This document shows, piece by piece, positions 1 through 12,658 of a stretch of DNA of 64,000 nt. The stretch covers positions 3,033,101 to 3,097,100 of the forward strand of contig NC_018396.1 of the NCBI RefSeq assembly GCF_000208865.1, given 5' to 3'. This stretch comes from Neospora caninum Liverpool (Eukaryota > Apicomplexa > Conoidasida > Eucoccidiorida > Sarcocystidae). Position numbers and translations under genes: made by a program. How positions within the stretch are numbered: position 1 is the first letter of the stretch; each line of letters opens with the position of its first letter. Under the pieces are notes generated by a model, which saw only the letters and a list, made by a program, of their open reading frames with translations, did no database searches and had not been told where the DNA came from.

Positions 1-2796
1 TTGCGAGAGTGCATCAGCTGTCCTTGACTGTCTTTTGTTTTGGAGGCCAGGGAGGCGCCTGTTGCTTCTCCGGCCTGTGTGTCTGAAAAAGGTCGAGTTT
101 CCGCCGTCTGAAAATCGCTGCCGAGCAACGGGGGAGAAGGAAAGGCCATCCACCAAAGCTGCGCGCGGTGGAGCACGCCTCGAGAAGAAAAGGGGGAGAC
201 GCGAAGGAAAAAGACGGGGGCAGATTGCCTCTTCGTGTCTCGAGTTGCCAAAGGGATTGCAGCAACATTGGCCTGTGACACGCTTGTTTGAAGCGCATCC
301 CGCTTCCTCGCGTTTTCCCTTCCTTTCCGTGTCTTTTTCACTGGCTTGTTCTGCGTTTTTGTCACTCTTCTCTGGCTGTACAGCACACACTCGTTTGCAT
401 CCTTTCTTTCCGTCTCGTCTGTCTCCGGGCGTCTCGTCTTGTCTTCAGCCCTCCTCGATTGTGTTTTGCCCTCTTTCTGTCGACGCTCCCTCTCGTCTGT
501 CGCTCTTTTCCCTTTGTCGCACGCGGGTCACCTCCCCGCATCTGCGCGCCTCCCCGAGGGAGGCTCCGCCCTGCACAGTTGGAGACGCCATTTTCCGGAG
601 AGCATTTTTGTGGTGTCGCGCTCTCTGCGTTGTGATGCCGACCCGAATTTGTTTTAAAGAAGTAAGAAACGCGCGACGGCAAACTGCGTCCTGCAGATCC
701 TCCGCACAGGTCTCTTCGCTGTCTCTCCGTTCGCCTCGTCCACGTTTATCTCGCATTCTGCCTCACCTTCTAGCGGTCTCTGTGTCGTCTAAAGAATCGA
801 AACTCTCGTTCCAGAAACAGATCTGCCTCGAGGCAGTCGCGCACCCAAAGATTCCCTTTGGCGCGAGAGAAGCCCCCAGGAAATGCAAACCCCGGGAACA
901 TTATCGTGCCTAGGACAAAGAATCTACGACTTTTGTTTTACGAGGGAAACTGAGGTCTTTGTGGGGCGTAAGATGCGTTCATCCAGTTAGATAACACGTG
1001 CATGTCACCAAGAATGGGAATTTCATCTAATATATAAAACACATGTGTACAGAGCTTCTATCTGGAACACGAAATTACGATGCATCGAACAGGGAGCGCG
1101 TCTGTTGTACATCACTAGCAACGGAAATGGGACGCTCTCGAGGCGTTTTGAACGAACCGCCTTCACTTGCTGGTTTTAGAAGCATCGCGACTTCTTTAGA
1201 ACGATTCGTGATTCCTTTTCGTCTTCGAGCCTCGATCGAAAATCACATCTGGAGCCAGTGCGCAGACACTCGCGATGAGTCGGCAGTGCAGAGGAGTTGC
1301 TCTCCGCAGTGCTGCGCTGGCGTTTCCACACCGTCATTTAATCGGCGAAAAATAATTGTTTTCGTGCTTAGAACACGCACACGCGGCCCTCGACGCCGTT
1401 TCAGCGCATGCAGCCGTTTGCTTTCCTTGCTGGGTTTCGGCAGCGTCCGGCTTGCTTCGCCGGGAGTCCGGCTGTACATCCACTGCTGCCGCATGCAGGC
1501 GGAGCCTAGAGAAAGCGTTTTTGCCGCGAGGCTCTCCGCTCTCCGGCGGCGCTTGTGTTCTCTGTGCTTCGAGTGAAGAGGCAGAGAGAGAAGAACAAGA
1601 GGGCGAGGACGAAAAAAAGGAAGTAGGGGAAAGGTAGGAAGAAGGAGGGAGGTAGGGAGAGAGAGAGACGCGAAAACAGAAAGAGAGCAGAGGAAACGGA
1701 AGAAAGAGAAGGAAAGAGAAGAAAGACAGGAGAAAGATGACAGCACGGGGGAGGCGAACAAATCAGCACTTCATTGGAAAGGAACAACCGCTCGGTGGGG
1801 GCGTTTCTCGAGATGCACACTCAGGGAAAGAACATCCAGAGAATGTCGAGAGACCCAAACGCATGCACCCTTCAATTCCCAAGTAAGCGGGACGGTTGAT
1901 CGAGTCCCGTCTCTCGTCGCTTCAGCAAAGGAAACGGAGACACAACGCGAGAGAGGAAGTCGCACACAGAACAAAATACACCTTGGCGCCGTGTGGAATG
2001 CGCGCCGTCTCTCTGCTCTTTCTCCCTGACGGCCTCCGTCCCGACTTGGAAGTGAGGCACGCGAGAGACCGCTGGCCTCGACTCAGATCGCTGCTTTGTT
2101 CTTTCTAGTGAAAAAACAGACAGACGCTCCCTCTAGGAAGACGACAGGAAATCACAGAGACCGTTTTCCTTTCTGCGCCAAGCGCGAGATTTGCCTGTCT
2201 TGGGGAGGCAACAGGGACGGGGACAGCTCGGGGCGCAGACTCGCGCCTCCGGGGACAAAACGCAGAATTCCGATTTTGCTTCCGCAGACGTCCAGAGCCG
2301 CAACGGGTTCCCCGTCCGTGGAGGCAAACACCCCCAAAACGCAAGACAGAGACAGAGACACGCCGTTTTCTTCGCACCAGAAAGGGTTTGTACGAGAGAG
2401 ACTCTCTCGCTACTTCCATCTCGCGGCTCTGTTCCCCTGCAACTACTGTCTCTTCTTTCACTGCACAGTCTCGCACCTCTCCAATCGCTAGACGCGACCC
2501 CCCGGGCCCTACGACCGCCACCGTGAGGCGTTCGGCTTATAAACGGAGACACGCGCGAGAGCCCCTCGTTTAGGGTCAGTTGCACGCAGGCATTTCCGTG
2601 TCTCTGGCGCGTCGCCCGGAAGCCCAGGAACTGCTGCCTCGGGAGCTCGACGGGCCGTCGGATTCGTTGAGCATGTGTACAAAGCAGGACGCTCCTGAGG
2701 ACAAACCACATTGCGTTCTTTGCGTGTGAACGCAGAAACATGTGCATGTCCTCCCGAACCGACTCGGGGAGATCTGCACTTTGTTCTGCTGACACC

Positions 2797-2828
<32 letters not shown>

Positions 2829-2864
2829 GGAACGCGTTGTTCCTCAAAAGCTCTCTCTTTTTGT
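1..2864. other. Gene-poor left edge, probable 3' UTR and intergenic DNA
   Basis: No convincing coding exon was found here. The stretch lies beyond the stop codon of the minus-strand C2/coiled-coil gene, so its right part is probably that gene's 3' UTR. It contains GA-rich DNA around 1570-1740 and a (TA)n run near 2801-2830. The long open frame at 35-913 on the plus strand has no ATG at its beginning and encodes only Arg/Ser/Leu-rich sequence typical of chance open frames in GC-rich DNA. Confidence 0.5.
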
Positions 2865-5800
2865 TCACTCCGTTCGCCACTTCCATATATATATATATTT
2901 ATATATCCAGGTCTTTGAGTCATCTTCAGGGTTAATTCGTTCACTTGGCTTACGGGTTTGTTCAGGAGCCAAGACATGCTTGTTTTCCATCGGCCCTGAG
3001 ACGTCTGTGTGTCGGCCGAGACTGTTTCGTCGCCTGTCTTGCGTTTGATCTCTCTCGTGTTCGGCTGAACGTTCGCGTCTGCCGTCCCGCGTGGAGCTTC
3101 GAATTCGAAATCGAAACGACGAGCGCGGCGACCGCGAGCCATGCGCGGGGAGCGGCGGTAGCCCCGATCGCCCCCAGTACTCGCCGCGAGAGTTTCTGAC
3201 ATTCGTCTCTTCCTGCTTCGCGGGGGGCGCCGAGACGCGGTCTTCCGCAGCGTCAAACACAATCACTTGCGAGGACTGCCGCCCATCCGCGCCGTGTCGA
3301 AGAGCCGCTTCTGGCTCGGGCCAGGATCGTCCTCTCTCTCCCTCGCGTTTCCCGTTGTCTTCTCGACGGCCTCGGGCCCCGTTGCCTCGCGACTGGAGAG
3401 GCGGCGACTGCGGAGAGGAGACACCCGAGATGAAGGACGGCGACGACCGCGCCGCGTCGAACGTGTGCTGGCCACGCGACGAAGCCGAACGAAAGAAGGA
3501 TTTGAGGGAACGAATCGGCCGCAGCCGCCGCGCGCCCGAAGCGGAGCCAAAGACGTCTCGAGACTGCGCCTGCAGCTTGAGATCCGCTACCTGGACCTGA
3601 GAGCCGGAGCCAAAACGCCGCGTCACTCGGCGCGCGCATGAGGCACGAAAAGAAGTTTTGAGACCGACAGACCAGGCAGCCAGCCGGGCGAGCAGAGACG
3701 AGAAAAACGAGAACGACAAAACACTTAACATCTGAAACACAGAGCGCCTTCTCCAGAGCAAGACAAAGCGGGGCAAGATAGAGTTAATTAGTGTTAGGTT
3801 ATATATTCTGTACCAACCGATCTAAAATCGCCATGTCTTTGTCGTGAGCGGCAGCCACAAACGCCTACAGGGTCTTCGCCAGACCCTGTTTGCTTCGTGG
3901 GAGACCCCCGAGGTTTTTTTCGAACGTTTCCCCCGTTTTGCGCCTTCCCGGAGGCTGTGGAAGAAAGAGGCATGCGAAAGCGAGGCTTCAAAACGCCTCG
4001 CACGCCGTTGTCGCGCCTGGGAGAGACCTCCGGCATGATCCACAACTACGGTTGTAGTGTCTAAAGTGCAGCGAAGAACAAAACCAAGGGGAGGTTCACG
4101 TTTCCTTCCAGAAAACTCAAAACGCTTTTCTCTCTGCGCGTCTCCTTTTGGGTGCTCACTTCCAGGTCCGAGACGACCGCCGCATAGCTGAGAATCGTGT
4201 CTTTGAGAGAGGCGATTTTGTTCTTGCACAAATCGAGATCCTCAGCGCGCTGTTGCTCGGCCAATGCCAGTTCAATCTTCGTCTTTACCAAGTCCTAAAA
4301 CTCGCACACACGCGAGAAACCGCACAGGGCAAAAAAACACATTCATCTCCTCACAAGTACCCTGCCTGGCCTTCCACCTTTCACCCCCGTTTCCCCTGTC
4401 CTCTTCTCTATCTCTTCTTTTCTCTCTCGTCGTCCTCTCGCACCATTTCGAGTTCCTCGATCAGCTGCGTGGTCCTTTTTTCTGTTTCTCTTCGCTCCCG
4501 CGCCGCTGCGGCATCCCCCGCGGTTTGTGCGGTGTCTCCGGGCGACTGATTCGCCTCGCCAACTCCTGGTTGCAAGGCATGTTTGGTGTCTCCGTGAAAC
4601 TCCGGGAATCGCCCCTCCGCAGCCTTCTTTGGGAGGAGACTGATCTCGTGTTCCAGCGCGATAACCTGCATCCTGATGGCGGGAAAAAGACATAACGCGA
4701 CACGGCGGTGAGGCAGCATGTGCTTCCTGTGCAGACTGCAATACCACGCGAGACCGAGCCACACGCCCGGCAGCGACGCACTTTGCTGCACTACGGGAGA
4801 GACGAATCTTCGTCTGCGAACCCACGCCCAGTTTTTCAAAAAAGGGAAACAACCTCCTAGTTCTTTTGCGGGCTCGTTCTGATACCTGCCTTGGAAAACA
4901 ATAACGACGGAGCGTGCAAAGAACGACAGCGAAGTGCCTATGGAGGGACTGCCTCTCTGGTGTTCAACTTTCGGCAAACGAAATTCAGAAACGAAACAAA
5001 GGTACTCCAGATCGCAACCCGTAAACGCGTCCGCTCCTTCGCAACGCTCGCCTTTCCGGCCCCGACATAAGACGCAGGCACGCCGTGCTGGCCTTTCAGC
5101 GACCGATATGTCGATATGTGTTAGCAGGAAAGAGAGAGAAAGAGAGACAGAACGACAGAGAGAAAGAGAGCGAGAAAGATAGAGAAAGAGAGAGAGAAAC
5201 AGGACCAGAATTCGAGAAGAAACATGGGAGCTTGCGGGATGGCGATGCGAAAAAGAGATGTGAGAAAAAGGGATGCAGGAAAAATGGCGGGGCTGGGGGC
5301 GAAGAAGGGAGGCAAAAGGCGGGTACAGAGGCAAGCATGTCTTTCTGAAGGACGAGGCGATGCACTCACCTGAGGGTTACTTTCTCCTGCTCGACGAGGT
5401 GAATGTGCTCTTGCTGCTGGTCCCGCGTGAGACGCAGCTGCTCCTGTTTGGTGAAAAGGAAACTGGGAACAAACACGTGTTAGAGAGAGAACGGCGACGC
5501 AGCAAACGCGAGAGAGAAGCGGCCAGGAGACGCGGAACGGGAGCAAAAACCCGAATCAACGCACAACCAGCGCGAGACGATCCGCGTGGAGGCGAAACGA
5601 GAAAACCGAGACCTTCCGCCGCTCTCGGTGTGCGCGCGGAAGCGTCTTTTGCTCGCTGGGGTGACGCGAGTGGCGTGAACGGGCGACACGCTTCGAGTCC
5701 AGTGTCGTCCGACCGAGACGAAAACTGGGGCATTACGGGACGGACGCGCACAGTGTCGCAAGGACGATCGAATGAAGCAGTGTGCTCCAATGCTGAGCCG

Positions 5801-8800
5801 ACACACTCGTTGAAAAAGAGGAGAGAGAGAAAAAGACAGAAAGGGAAAGAGAGAGAAAGAGAAAGAAAGACAGAAAGAGGAGGAGCGAGAAAGAGAGAGG
5901 AACAGAGACAGAAAGAGGAAGAGCGAGAAAGAGAGAGGAAGAGAGACAGAAAGAGAAAGAAAGACGGAAAGAGAGAGAGCGAGAAAGAGAAAGAGAGAGA
6001 AAGAGGGATAAAGAGAGAGAAACAGCGAGAATGAGAGAGAAAGAGATAGAACCTGAGAGCGAAGATAGACTGGCGGGAGCGTCGTCTCTCAAGAAACGAA
6101 AGAGCCCGGAGTCTGAAAGTTACCTGCAGCTGGTGGAGCTGTTGAAGATGAGCCTGTTCGTCGCGTTCCTTTTGGCGACGAAGTTCGTCTCGCGTGGCCG
6201 TCAATTCCGAAACCTGCGAGGATGAAGAATAGCACGATCATCACTCCGTGTTCGGTAGAGCTACACAATCTTCAATACACGTGCAGGACACCGCCTATGA
6301 AGATTTTTATACACAGTATATCCGCCTATATAAAATTGCATGTGTACGCATAGGGCATCCACAAAACTACTGTGCACGTGTGTGTTTCTTTGACTCCCGC
6401 GGGAGGGGGGAGGGGGGCGAACAGACACAGACACACGCTGGGAAGAAAAAAAATCCTGTGTACGCCGACCACACAGACAGAGGGTCTGTCTCGTCCCCGC
6501 AAGACCGAGAGGCTTGAAACCGCGCCTCTTACTTCTTGCTGGAGAGTGAGGAACTGGTGACGGAGGGGATCCTCGTCGCCGTCCTTCTCTCCTAGTTCGG
6601 TCCGGAGGCGCGTCAACTCTCGCTCGGCCTTGTCTCTCGCCGCTGTCTCCTCTGTGAGGCGGTCCTGGACTTGAGCCAGTTTCTGCTCCTGCTGCTCGCA
6701 ACGCTGTCGCAGCGTCTCGCGTTGCTCCTCCAGCGCCTGGTTTTCCCGCGTCAGGAGATTCACAGCCGCGTCCTTCGTCTCCTGAGCCGTCTGTTGTTCC
6801 CGCAGGAGCGCCTGGAGAGCGGCGCGCTCTGCATGCGCCTCTTCTTGCTGCTGCTGGAGAGTCGCCTGCCACCGCAGACACAAAACGCAAAGCGGGAAGA
6901 GGCGCGCCAAGGGCGTTCGGTTAGCGTCGGAAAAGCGGAAGCCCAGACAAAAGGAGCAGAACGGAAAATGGGGGCCCAGAGGCATCGCCTTTGGGGAACC
7001 CAGCACCACGCGAGACGGCAGAACACCAGAAGGCGTTAGAAGAGAAAAGCGGGGAGCTTCGTGCATTCAACTTTGATGGTTTCAGAGGCGCAAGTCGCCT
7101 TGTTCTGAGGTTCAACACCCACGCTCGCCTTCACACCTGGAGGTCCTCGATTCTCTCTTGTTGCTGTTTCTGTCGCATGCGATACTGCGTCTCGACTTCC
7201 GCGTGGGTTTGTTCCGCCTGCTTCATCTGATCTTTCAGCTGCTGGAGCTCCTCGCGCAGTGTCCCGTACGAGGTCGGAGACAGCGACGTCGGCCCCGAGG
7301 CGGTCTTGTCTCCGGCGCCTGGCTTCACCTTGGCTCTCTCTTCCTCGAGCTGTTGCGCCTGCCAGAAAAACGGAAGTAGACGCCCGCCTTCCACGTGATG
7401 ATCGAGGGAGAGGCGAAGAAGGGACGAGACGCACGCGCGTCCAGACAGGTGGAGAAGACGACGGACGGGGAAAGGACCACAAGAAAGAGAAGGAAAAGGC
7501 AGACGAAGAAGGAGAAGAAGGAAAAGAAGGCGAAGAAGGAAGAGAAAAGGCAGACGAAGAAGGAGAAGGCGAAGAAGGAAGAGAGAAGGCCGATGAAGAA
7601 GGAAGAGAAGAAGGAAGAGAAAAGGCAGACGAAGAAGGAGAAGAAGGCGAAGAACGACAAGCGGACTGGCAAGAAACAGGGGCAGAGGCGTTCAGCGTAC
7701 CGTGGTGAGTTGTTGCTCTTGAGCATTGGCGAGGGCAGAGTGGAGTTCCTCGATTTGCGAAAACAAGTTTCGGATTTTCTTTTCGTATTCGTCTCTCTCT
7801 GCGCTCTGCAGGGATACGGAAACATCCGGAAACGCACAGCCTGTCTGGAGCGGAACGCCTGGAGCATCCACACCCGAAACCGTCTCACCCTTGTCTTCCT
7901 CACTGTCTCTCGTTTTTTAGCTCTCGCCTTCTGGCTGTGTTTCTCGTTCTCTGACACTTTCTCGCAGCTTCTGCTCGCGCCCGCGTGCCGTCTCGTGTTC
8001 TCTCTTCTCCAACTCTCTGCGGCCTCGCTCCGCTGTGACCCCCCACGGAGCCTTTTTAGACGTGTTGAGGCGCCGGCACAGACGAACACGCTTTCCTTTC
8101 TGTCGCCTCTCTCGCGCGCGCCGTATACCTCTTTCGCATCGAGAGCCTGTTGGGCCTTGACGAGCAGGCGTTGGTGTTCTTCGTTTCTGCGCTCCAAGTC
8201 CGAAACGCGCTGGAGCAGCTGCAAAACTTTGCTTTCCTCAGGCGTCGCGCCTCCTGTGCTGGCACCCGCAGCCCCCGGCTCTTTCCGCACGCCGCGAGAC
8301 AGAAGAGAAGACAGAGACTTCGCCTGGCCGACGCCGCCCTGCGTCCTCGCCCCCGGCCGATCCGGCTCGCCGAGAAGCGGCGACTGCGCCGCGACAGGCA
8401 AGGTACTTCCACTCGTGGAGATGTCCGAAGACGGCGAAGGCCCCGGAGAGGCGGTCGCCAGCGCCTGGAAAGAGAAGAACACGCATCAGGCAACACTCTG
8501 CGGACACTCCCAGCGACAGGGGAGGAGGGGGGCTGGGCCGCGCCAGGCAGTTTCTGACGGCGCTCTCTCATCGTGGTTTAAGACGCGTGTGCGACGCGGA
8601 AATGCGACGCTCTTGTTGCCTGAGCGAACGCGCGATTCAGATGTGCGAGAGATGACACAGATACTAACAAACCACCGGCTTTTTGGATGGTACTACTTTT
8701 AACGCCGCGCGTGGTCGCCGAACCGCTTCTGCTTACCCCTGGGACACTCAACCCACGCTGGGAGTCCTCGAGTTTCCGCGCCGCCAGCGACCGCTCTCTC

Positions 8801-10425
8801 GCCTTCAACATTTCGCTGACGGATGCTGCGCCGAGAGGGCGACTCCCGCCATCTTCCTTTCCTTCTCCCTCCCTCTCGTGCCTTTCCTTGGCTGTGTCCC
8901 CTCTCTCCTCCACTGCCTTCTCGTCGCCTTTTTCCTTCTCCGTTTCTTTGGCCTTTTCGTTCCCAGTCGGTTCTCCTTTTTCTCGGCCCTCATCTGTTCT
9001 CGCCTCCGGCCGCCGCGCAAAGAGGTCCCGCAGTTTCTCTTTGGGCGACAGGCCACGGGAGAGAGCGTCTTCGCCGCTGAGAGAAGAGAGCGTCGCTTTG
9101 CCGCCTTCGGGTCCCCCCGACTCGCCCTGCCGAGACGCAGAGAGACTTGCAGTTCCTTTCCCCGCCGGATGGTGCACGGCGGGACCGGGCGAAACCCGCA
9201 AAAGCGAAGAAGAGCCGGCGACCGGGTTCTTGAAAAACGTCTCTTCGCTCGCCAGCGAGACGAGCCCCGAGTGCAGAGACACCGCATCGTCGTTCTCTAA
9301 GAACAGAGAAAACAAAACTCGCACGCATGTGCTGAAGACCACACGACGCCACCAGGGCGGCAGAGTGCGAAAGAGACACAGAGACAGAGACAGAAACAGA
9401 CACAGAAACAGAGACAGAAACAGAGATAGAGAAGGGAGAGACACAAGCTTCAGGAGGAGTGTTTTCGAAGCAACGTCCACGAGTGAGGGTTGTTTTTTCG
9501 CCTCCTGACCTTCTCTTGCGGGCGCGTTTTCCCTCTCCCCGCCCTTTTCCGTATCCTGCGTTAGCACCACATTCTCGACTGTTTTCTCACGAAATCACGT
9601 CTTGCGTTGCTGTACACCTTTTCCCCCTCCTTCCTGTCTCTCCCTGGGTTCACGCTCTGTTGCGGGGGCTTCTCGGGAATGGCTTCTTTCCGCGTCTTTC
9701 CGTCTTCGCATTTCCCTGTGCATGCGCCGTGCTCTTCTTTTCTGGAGTCTTTCGTCCTCGCCCGTGTTTTTCGCGTGTCGTTCAGCCTTTCCTCCGTTTC
9801 CGTCCTCACCGCCTTCGAGTGCAGAACCAAGGAGGGTCCAAGAGACACGGAAGGTGACGGTCGCGTTCGCGTCCTCGCACTTGTCCAGAGATAGTGTCAC
9901 GCGCTGCTGGGCATCCATCGACTTCTCGTCCTCGCCCTCGGCCGCTCGCGCATTCACAAACTGCGCAAGGTCGAGTTTGCACTCCCCGAGGACGTTGCTG
10001 GCCAGCACCAGCTTCGCAGGAGGCTGCGGGGCCGTCGTCTTTCCGGAGGAGCCTCGCCGAAAACGCGAAGAAAGCGAGGACGAAGTCTCGGGATTCGCAC
10101 CTTCAGTCGGCGCCGCCAACGACGAAGACAGAGACGCACCCTGCGACCGTGATGACGCGAACGAGCGAAAAGACCGACGCCCACTCTCTTGCACTTCAAC
10201 AAGCTGCAGGCAAAACGAAAAAGAAACCAGGCACAGTGAGACCGCGCACCCACTCTTCGGGAAACTCGCAGAACCCGCCCCGGAGCCTCAAAACACACAG
10301 GGAAGAGGCGACAGGGGAGAGAGGCGGGTGATCAAAAGCGAGAGAGAGGCCACAGAGAGAGTGAAGGGACATCGAAATTTAGACAAGGCTCAAACTGTGC
10401 CCAGCGTCTACAGACACATGCATAA

Positions 10426-10458
<33 letters not shown>

Positions 10459-12658
10459 TATATATACAGAGAGAGGTTTGAATGTATATAACCACTACAT
10501 TTTGAGAGTAAGAATATATGAATAGGGGAACACTGCGTTGTGCTGACAGCAGAGATGAGGAAAGCAGTTTCTGCGAAAAGACGAGATTCCTCATTCTCAG
10601 CAAACACTCGTATGTCATGAGAGCGGGGAGCACTCAGCGGAGGCGAATGGGGACTGCGAAGCGCCAGAGAGAACAAAGACAGCGGAGACAGCGAGAGAAA
10701 AGCCCCATCGGCTTCTCTCTCATCGACACACGAAACCGCGTTCCAGCGTCGCTTCTTGTTTCCACCTTTCTTTTCAGCGGTGCCCGACAGCACCCACGCA
10801 GGGAAGTGAGAGAACAGAGTAACCGCCGAGAGGCCAAAAAGCCCACCTTCGAAACGCCCTTCTTCACCTCGCGTCCTGTCCATACCTAGACTTGGCATCT
10901 CTTCATCTCTCTCTCTCTCTCCTCTCTCTGTCCCTATCCCTATCCCTCTCGCTCTCTCTATCCCTCCCCCTCTCGCTCTCTCTATCCCTCCCGCTCTATC
11001 GCTCTCTCTTTCAGTGGTCTTACCTGCAGTTTCGATTCCTTTGGGAGATAGAGGCACGTGGCGCTGGCGTCGAGTTCCTCTTTTCCAGCTGTTTCGGCGG
11101 CCTGGGCCGTTGTGGCTGCTTCGGAAACCGCGGAACTGTTTCTCCTCAGAGAGAACTTCCGCAGCCGCGAGGATTCGGTCTTCTCGCTGTTCTTCTCGTT
11201 TTCGCCGCCTTTGCTGCGAAACAAAGTTGCAATCAGAACTAGCTCTTGGCCAGCAAACTGGACGTTGTTCGCGCCGCGCGAGAGGACCACGACCTCCCGG
11301 CCTCGGCACCGCTTTGGACCTGAGAACCCGAAAAGAAACAGACGCGCGAGTGCACTGGCGATGAGTGTTTAAAAAGAAAAGAGCCTTTGTTTTTCAGCTC
11401 GTAGGTTCGAATCAACAAAAAACGCTGAGATCCATTCACGACGAAAAGTAAAACGAAAAGGACGAAGTCGCGCGGCGAGTCAGAAGCAAGCAGAAGGGGA
11501 AAGGAGAACGCAGAGGAAGTTGCACACAGACGAGAAAAAAGGCGAAAAGCGTGAAGAAGGACGGACAGAGTGCGGTTCACTCGACAAAGCACAGAGCGAA
11601 AGAGAGAGAGAAAAAGAGAGAGAGAAAGAGAGAGAGAAAGACAGGAAGACAGATAGAGGGAGAGAACCCGAGATAGAGAGAGAGAGAGGTGGAGACACAG
11701 AGAGGGAGGAAGGGAGGCAGAGAGAGATGGAGAGGCAGGGAGAAATGGAGCGGCAGAGAGAGATGGAGAGGTAGAGAGAGATAGAGAGATAGAAGGAGAT
11801 GGAGAGGTAGAGAGGGATGGACAGATAAAGAGAGATGGAGAGGTAGAGAGGGATGGACAGATAAAGAGAGATGGAGACATAGAGAGAGAGACGGATACAT
11901 AGAGAGAGAGATGGAGACATATATAGAGAGATGGAGACATAGAGAGGGACAGATAGAGATGGGACTCTAGGCCCTCAAGATTGATACACGTAATTGACGC
12001 CACCTTAACGAAAAACGGAATTCTATTGAGGAATCGGGGGAAAAGGACGAACATCAACATTTCGAAGCCGAAAACACCGAGAGAGATGCTTTTCGTTCGG
12101 TCGACGAAAAAGAACGGCGCCTCGACATAGCTGTTAATGTACTCAGGTTTCCATCGAATAAAAAGGGGTATAATGACCATACAGCAATACGTTAACTGAG
12201 AAACAGAGTGTAAATGGAAAGAACCATATATACACGCAAATGTATCTGCATGTATATGTGTGTTATTTTAAATACATGTGAATATTCAGATGTATATTTT
12301 AAATGCATGTGCCTGTTCATGTGTATATTTTAAATACATGTGAATATTCATGTGTACATTTTAAAGGCATGTGCCTGTTCATGTGTATATTTTAAATGCA
12401 TGTGTCCATTCATGTGTAAGACGGAATAGGGCACCTGTCTGTGGAATGTGGCGATGAGCGACGAAGAGCGAGAGTTTGGTTTTGGAGGAACAAAAGAAGA
12501 ATTTCTGCTTTGACAGTTTGCGTACCTCGCAGCCATTCGACAGTCGCAAAGGTTTTCTCGGATTTTGAGTGGAAGTTCACGGATTCGACGTGGAGGGAGA
12601 AACGGTATTTCTCGCTCCCTTGCCCGATGTGCTTCAACCCTCGAAGAACGCGCGACAT
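2865..12658 (-). CDS. N-terminal C2 (EEIG1/EHBP1-type) and coiled-coil protein, 13 exons
   Basis: Exons, 5' to 3' on the minus strand: 12658-12526, 11319-11024, 10203-9810, 9296-8737, 8464-8129, 7805-7701, 7358-7137, 6865-6533, 6213-6124, 5443-5370, 4672-4444, 4294-4160, 3596-2865. They total 3639 nt (1212 residues) with every junction in phase. Exons 1-3 (residues 1-274) form an NT-C2 fold: a strand ending FATVEWLRG joins VVVLSRGANNVQF and, after a Ser-rich loop, LGECKLDLAQFVNA and ATVTFRVSW. Exons 4-5 are low complexity (Ser, Glu, Lys). Residues about 545-985 are nearly continuous coiled coil rich in Gln, Glu, Leu and Arg, carried by small exons. The C-terminal 220 residues are basic and disordered. 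Proteins of this layout bind membranes through the C2 domain and act as scaffolds; the specific role here is unknown. The start ATG is the only in-frame ATG before the domain. Exon 13 reads through a TA-rich tract to its stop, so the last residues are the least certain part. Confidence 0.82.
5815..6050. repeat. GA-rich simple-sequence tract in an intron
   Basis: Continuous GAGAAAGA-type purine tract inside the intron between exons 9 and 10 of the C2/coiled-coil gene. It reads as a pyrimidine (CT) tract on the sense (minus) strand. Confidence 0.85.
7490..7660. repeat. GAAGAAGGA-type imperfect repeat in an intron
   Basis: Purine-rich imperfect repeat of GAAGAAGGA/GAAGGC units. It lies wholly inside the intron between exons 6 and 7 of the C2/coiled-coil gene. 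It creates a long Lys/Glu open frame on the plus strand that should not be taken as a gene. Confidence 0.85.
10900..11010. repeat. CT-rich simple-sequence tract
   Basis: CTCTCT and TCCCTATCCC units inside the intron between exons 2 and 3 of the C2/coiled-coil gene. On the sense strand this is purine-rich and sits just downstream of the exon 2 donor. Confidence 0.85.
11590..11960. repeat. GA/GGA imperfect tandem repeat in intron 1
   Basis: About 370 bp of AGAGAGATGGAGAGGTAGAG-like units, including local near-perfect duplications around 11800-11880. It lies in the long first intron of the C2/coiled-coil gene and generates Ser/Leu-rich spurious open frames on the minus strand. Confidence 0.85.
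12240..12420. repeat. About 30-bp AT-rich imperfect tandem repeat
   Basis: Roughly six units built on CATGTGTATATTTTAAAT followed by either ACATGTGAATATT or GCATGTGCCTGTT. Two unit types alternate. The array sits in intron 1 of the C2/coiled-coil gene, about 100 bp downstream of the exon 1 donor. Confidence 0.8.

Noticed and set aside
35..913. 292-codon plus-strand open frame at the left edge
   Set aside because: It begins with TTG, not ATG, has Arg/Ser/Leu-rich composition without any recognisable domain, and lies where the 3' UTR of a minus-strand gene is expected.
5377..6204. Long minus-strand Ser/Leu/Phe-rich frame
   Set aside because: It is the translation of a GA/CT simple repeat inside an intron of the C2/coiled-coil gene; only 5370-5443 and 6124-6213 within it are exons.
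7395..8702. 435-codon plus-strand Lys/Glu then Arg/Ser-rich frame
   Set aside because: Antisense to exons 5-6 of the C2/coiled-coil gene and to a purine repeat; no family resemblance.
11404..11414. GGTTCGAATCA, resembling a tRNA B box
   Set aside because: The flanking bases do not form a T-arm stem, and no A box or acceptor stem is present at the right distance.
11239..12180. 313-codon minus-strand frame with hydrophobic N-terminal part
   Set aside because: Most is CT-repeat translation. The exon that truly overlaps it (11024-11319) is read in a different frame, as shown by phase-correct joining of the C2 domain. The hydrophobic part at 12000-12180 has no start context or partner exon.
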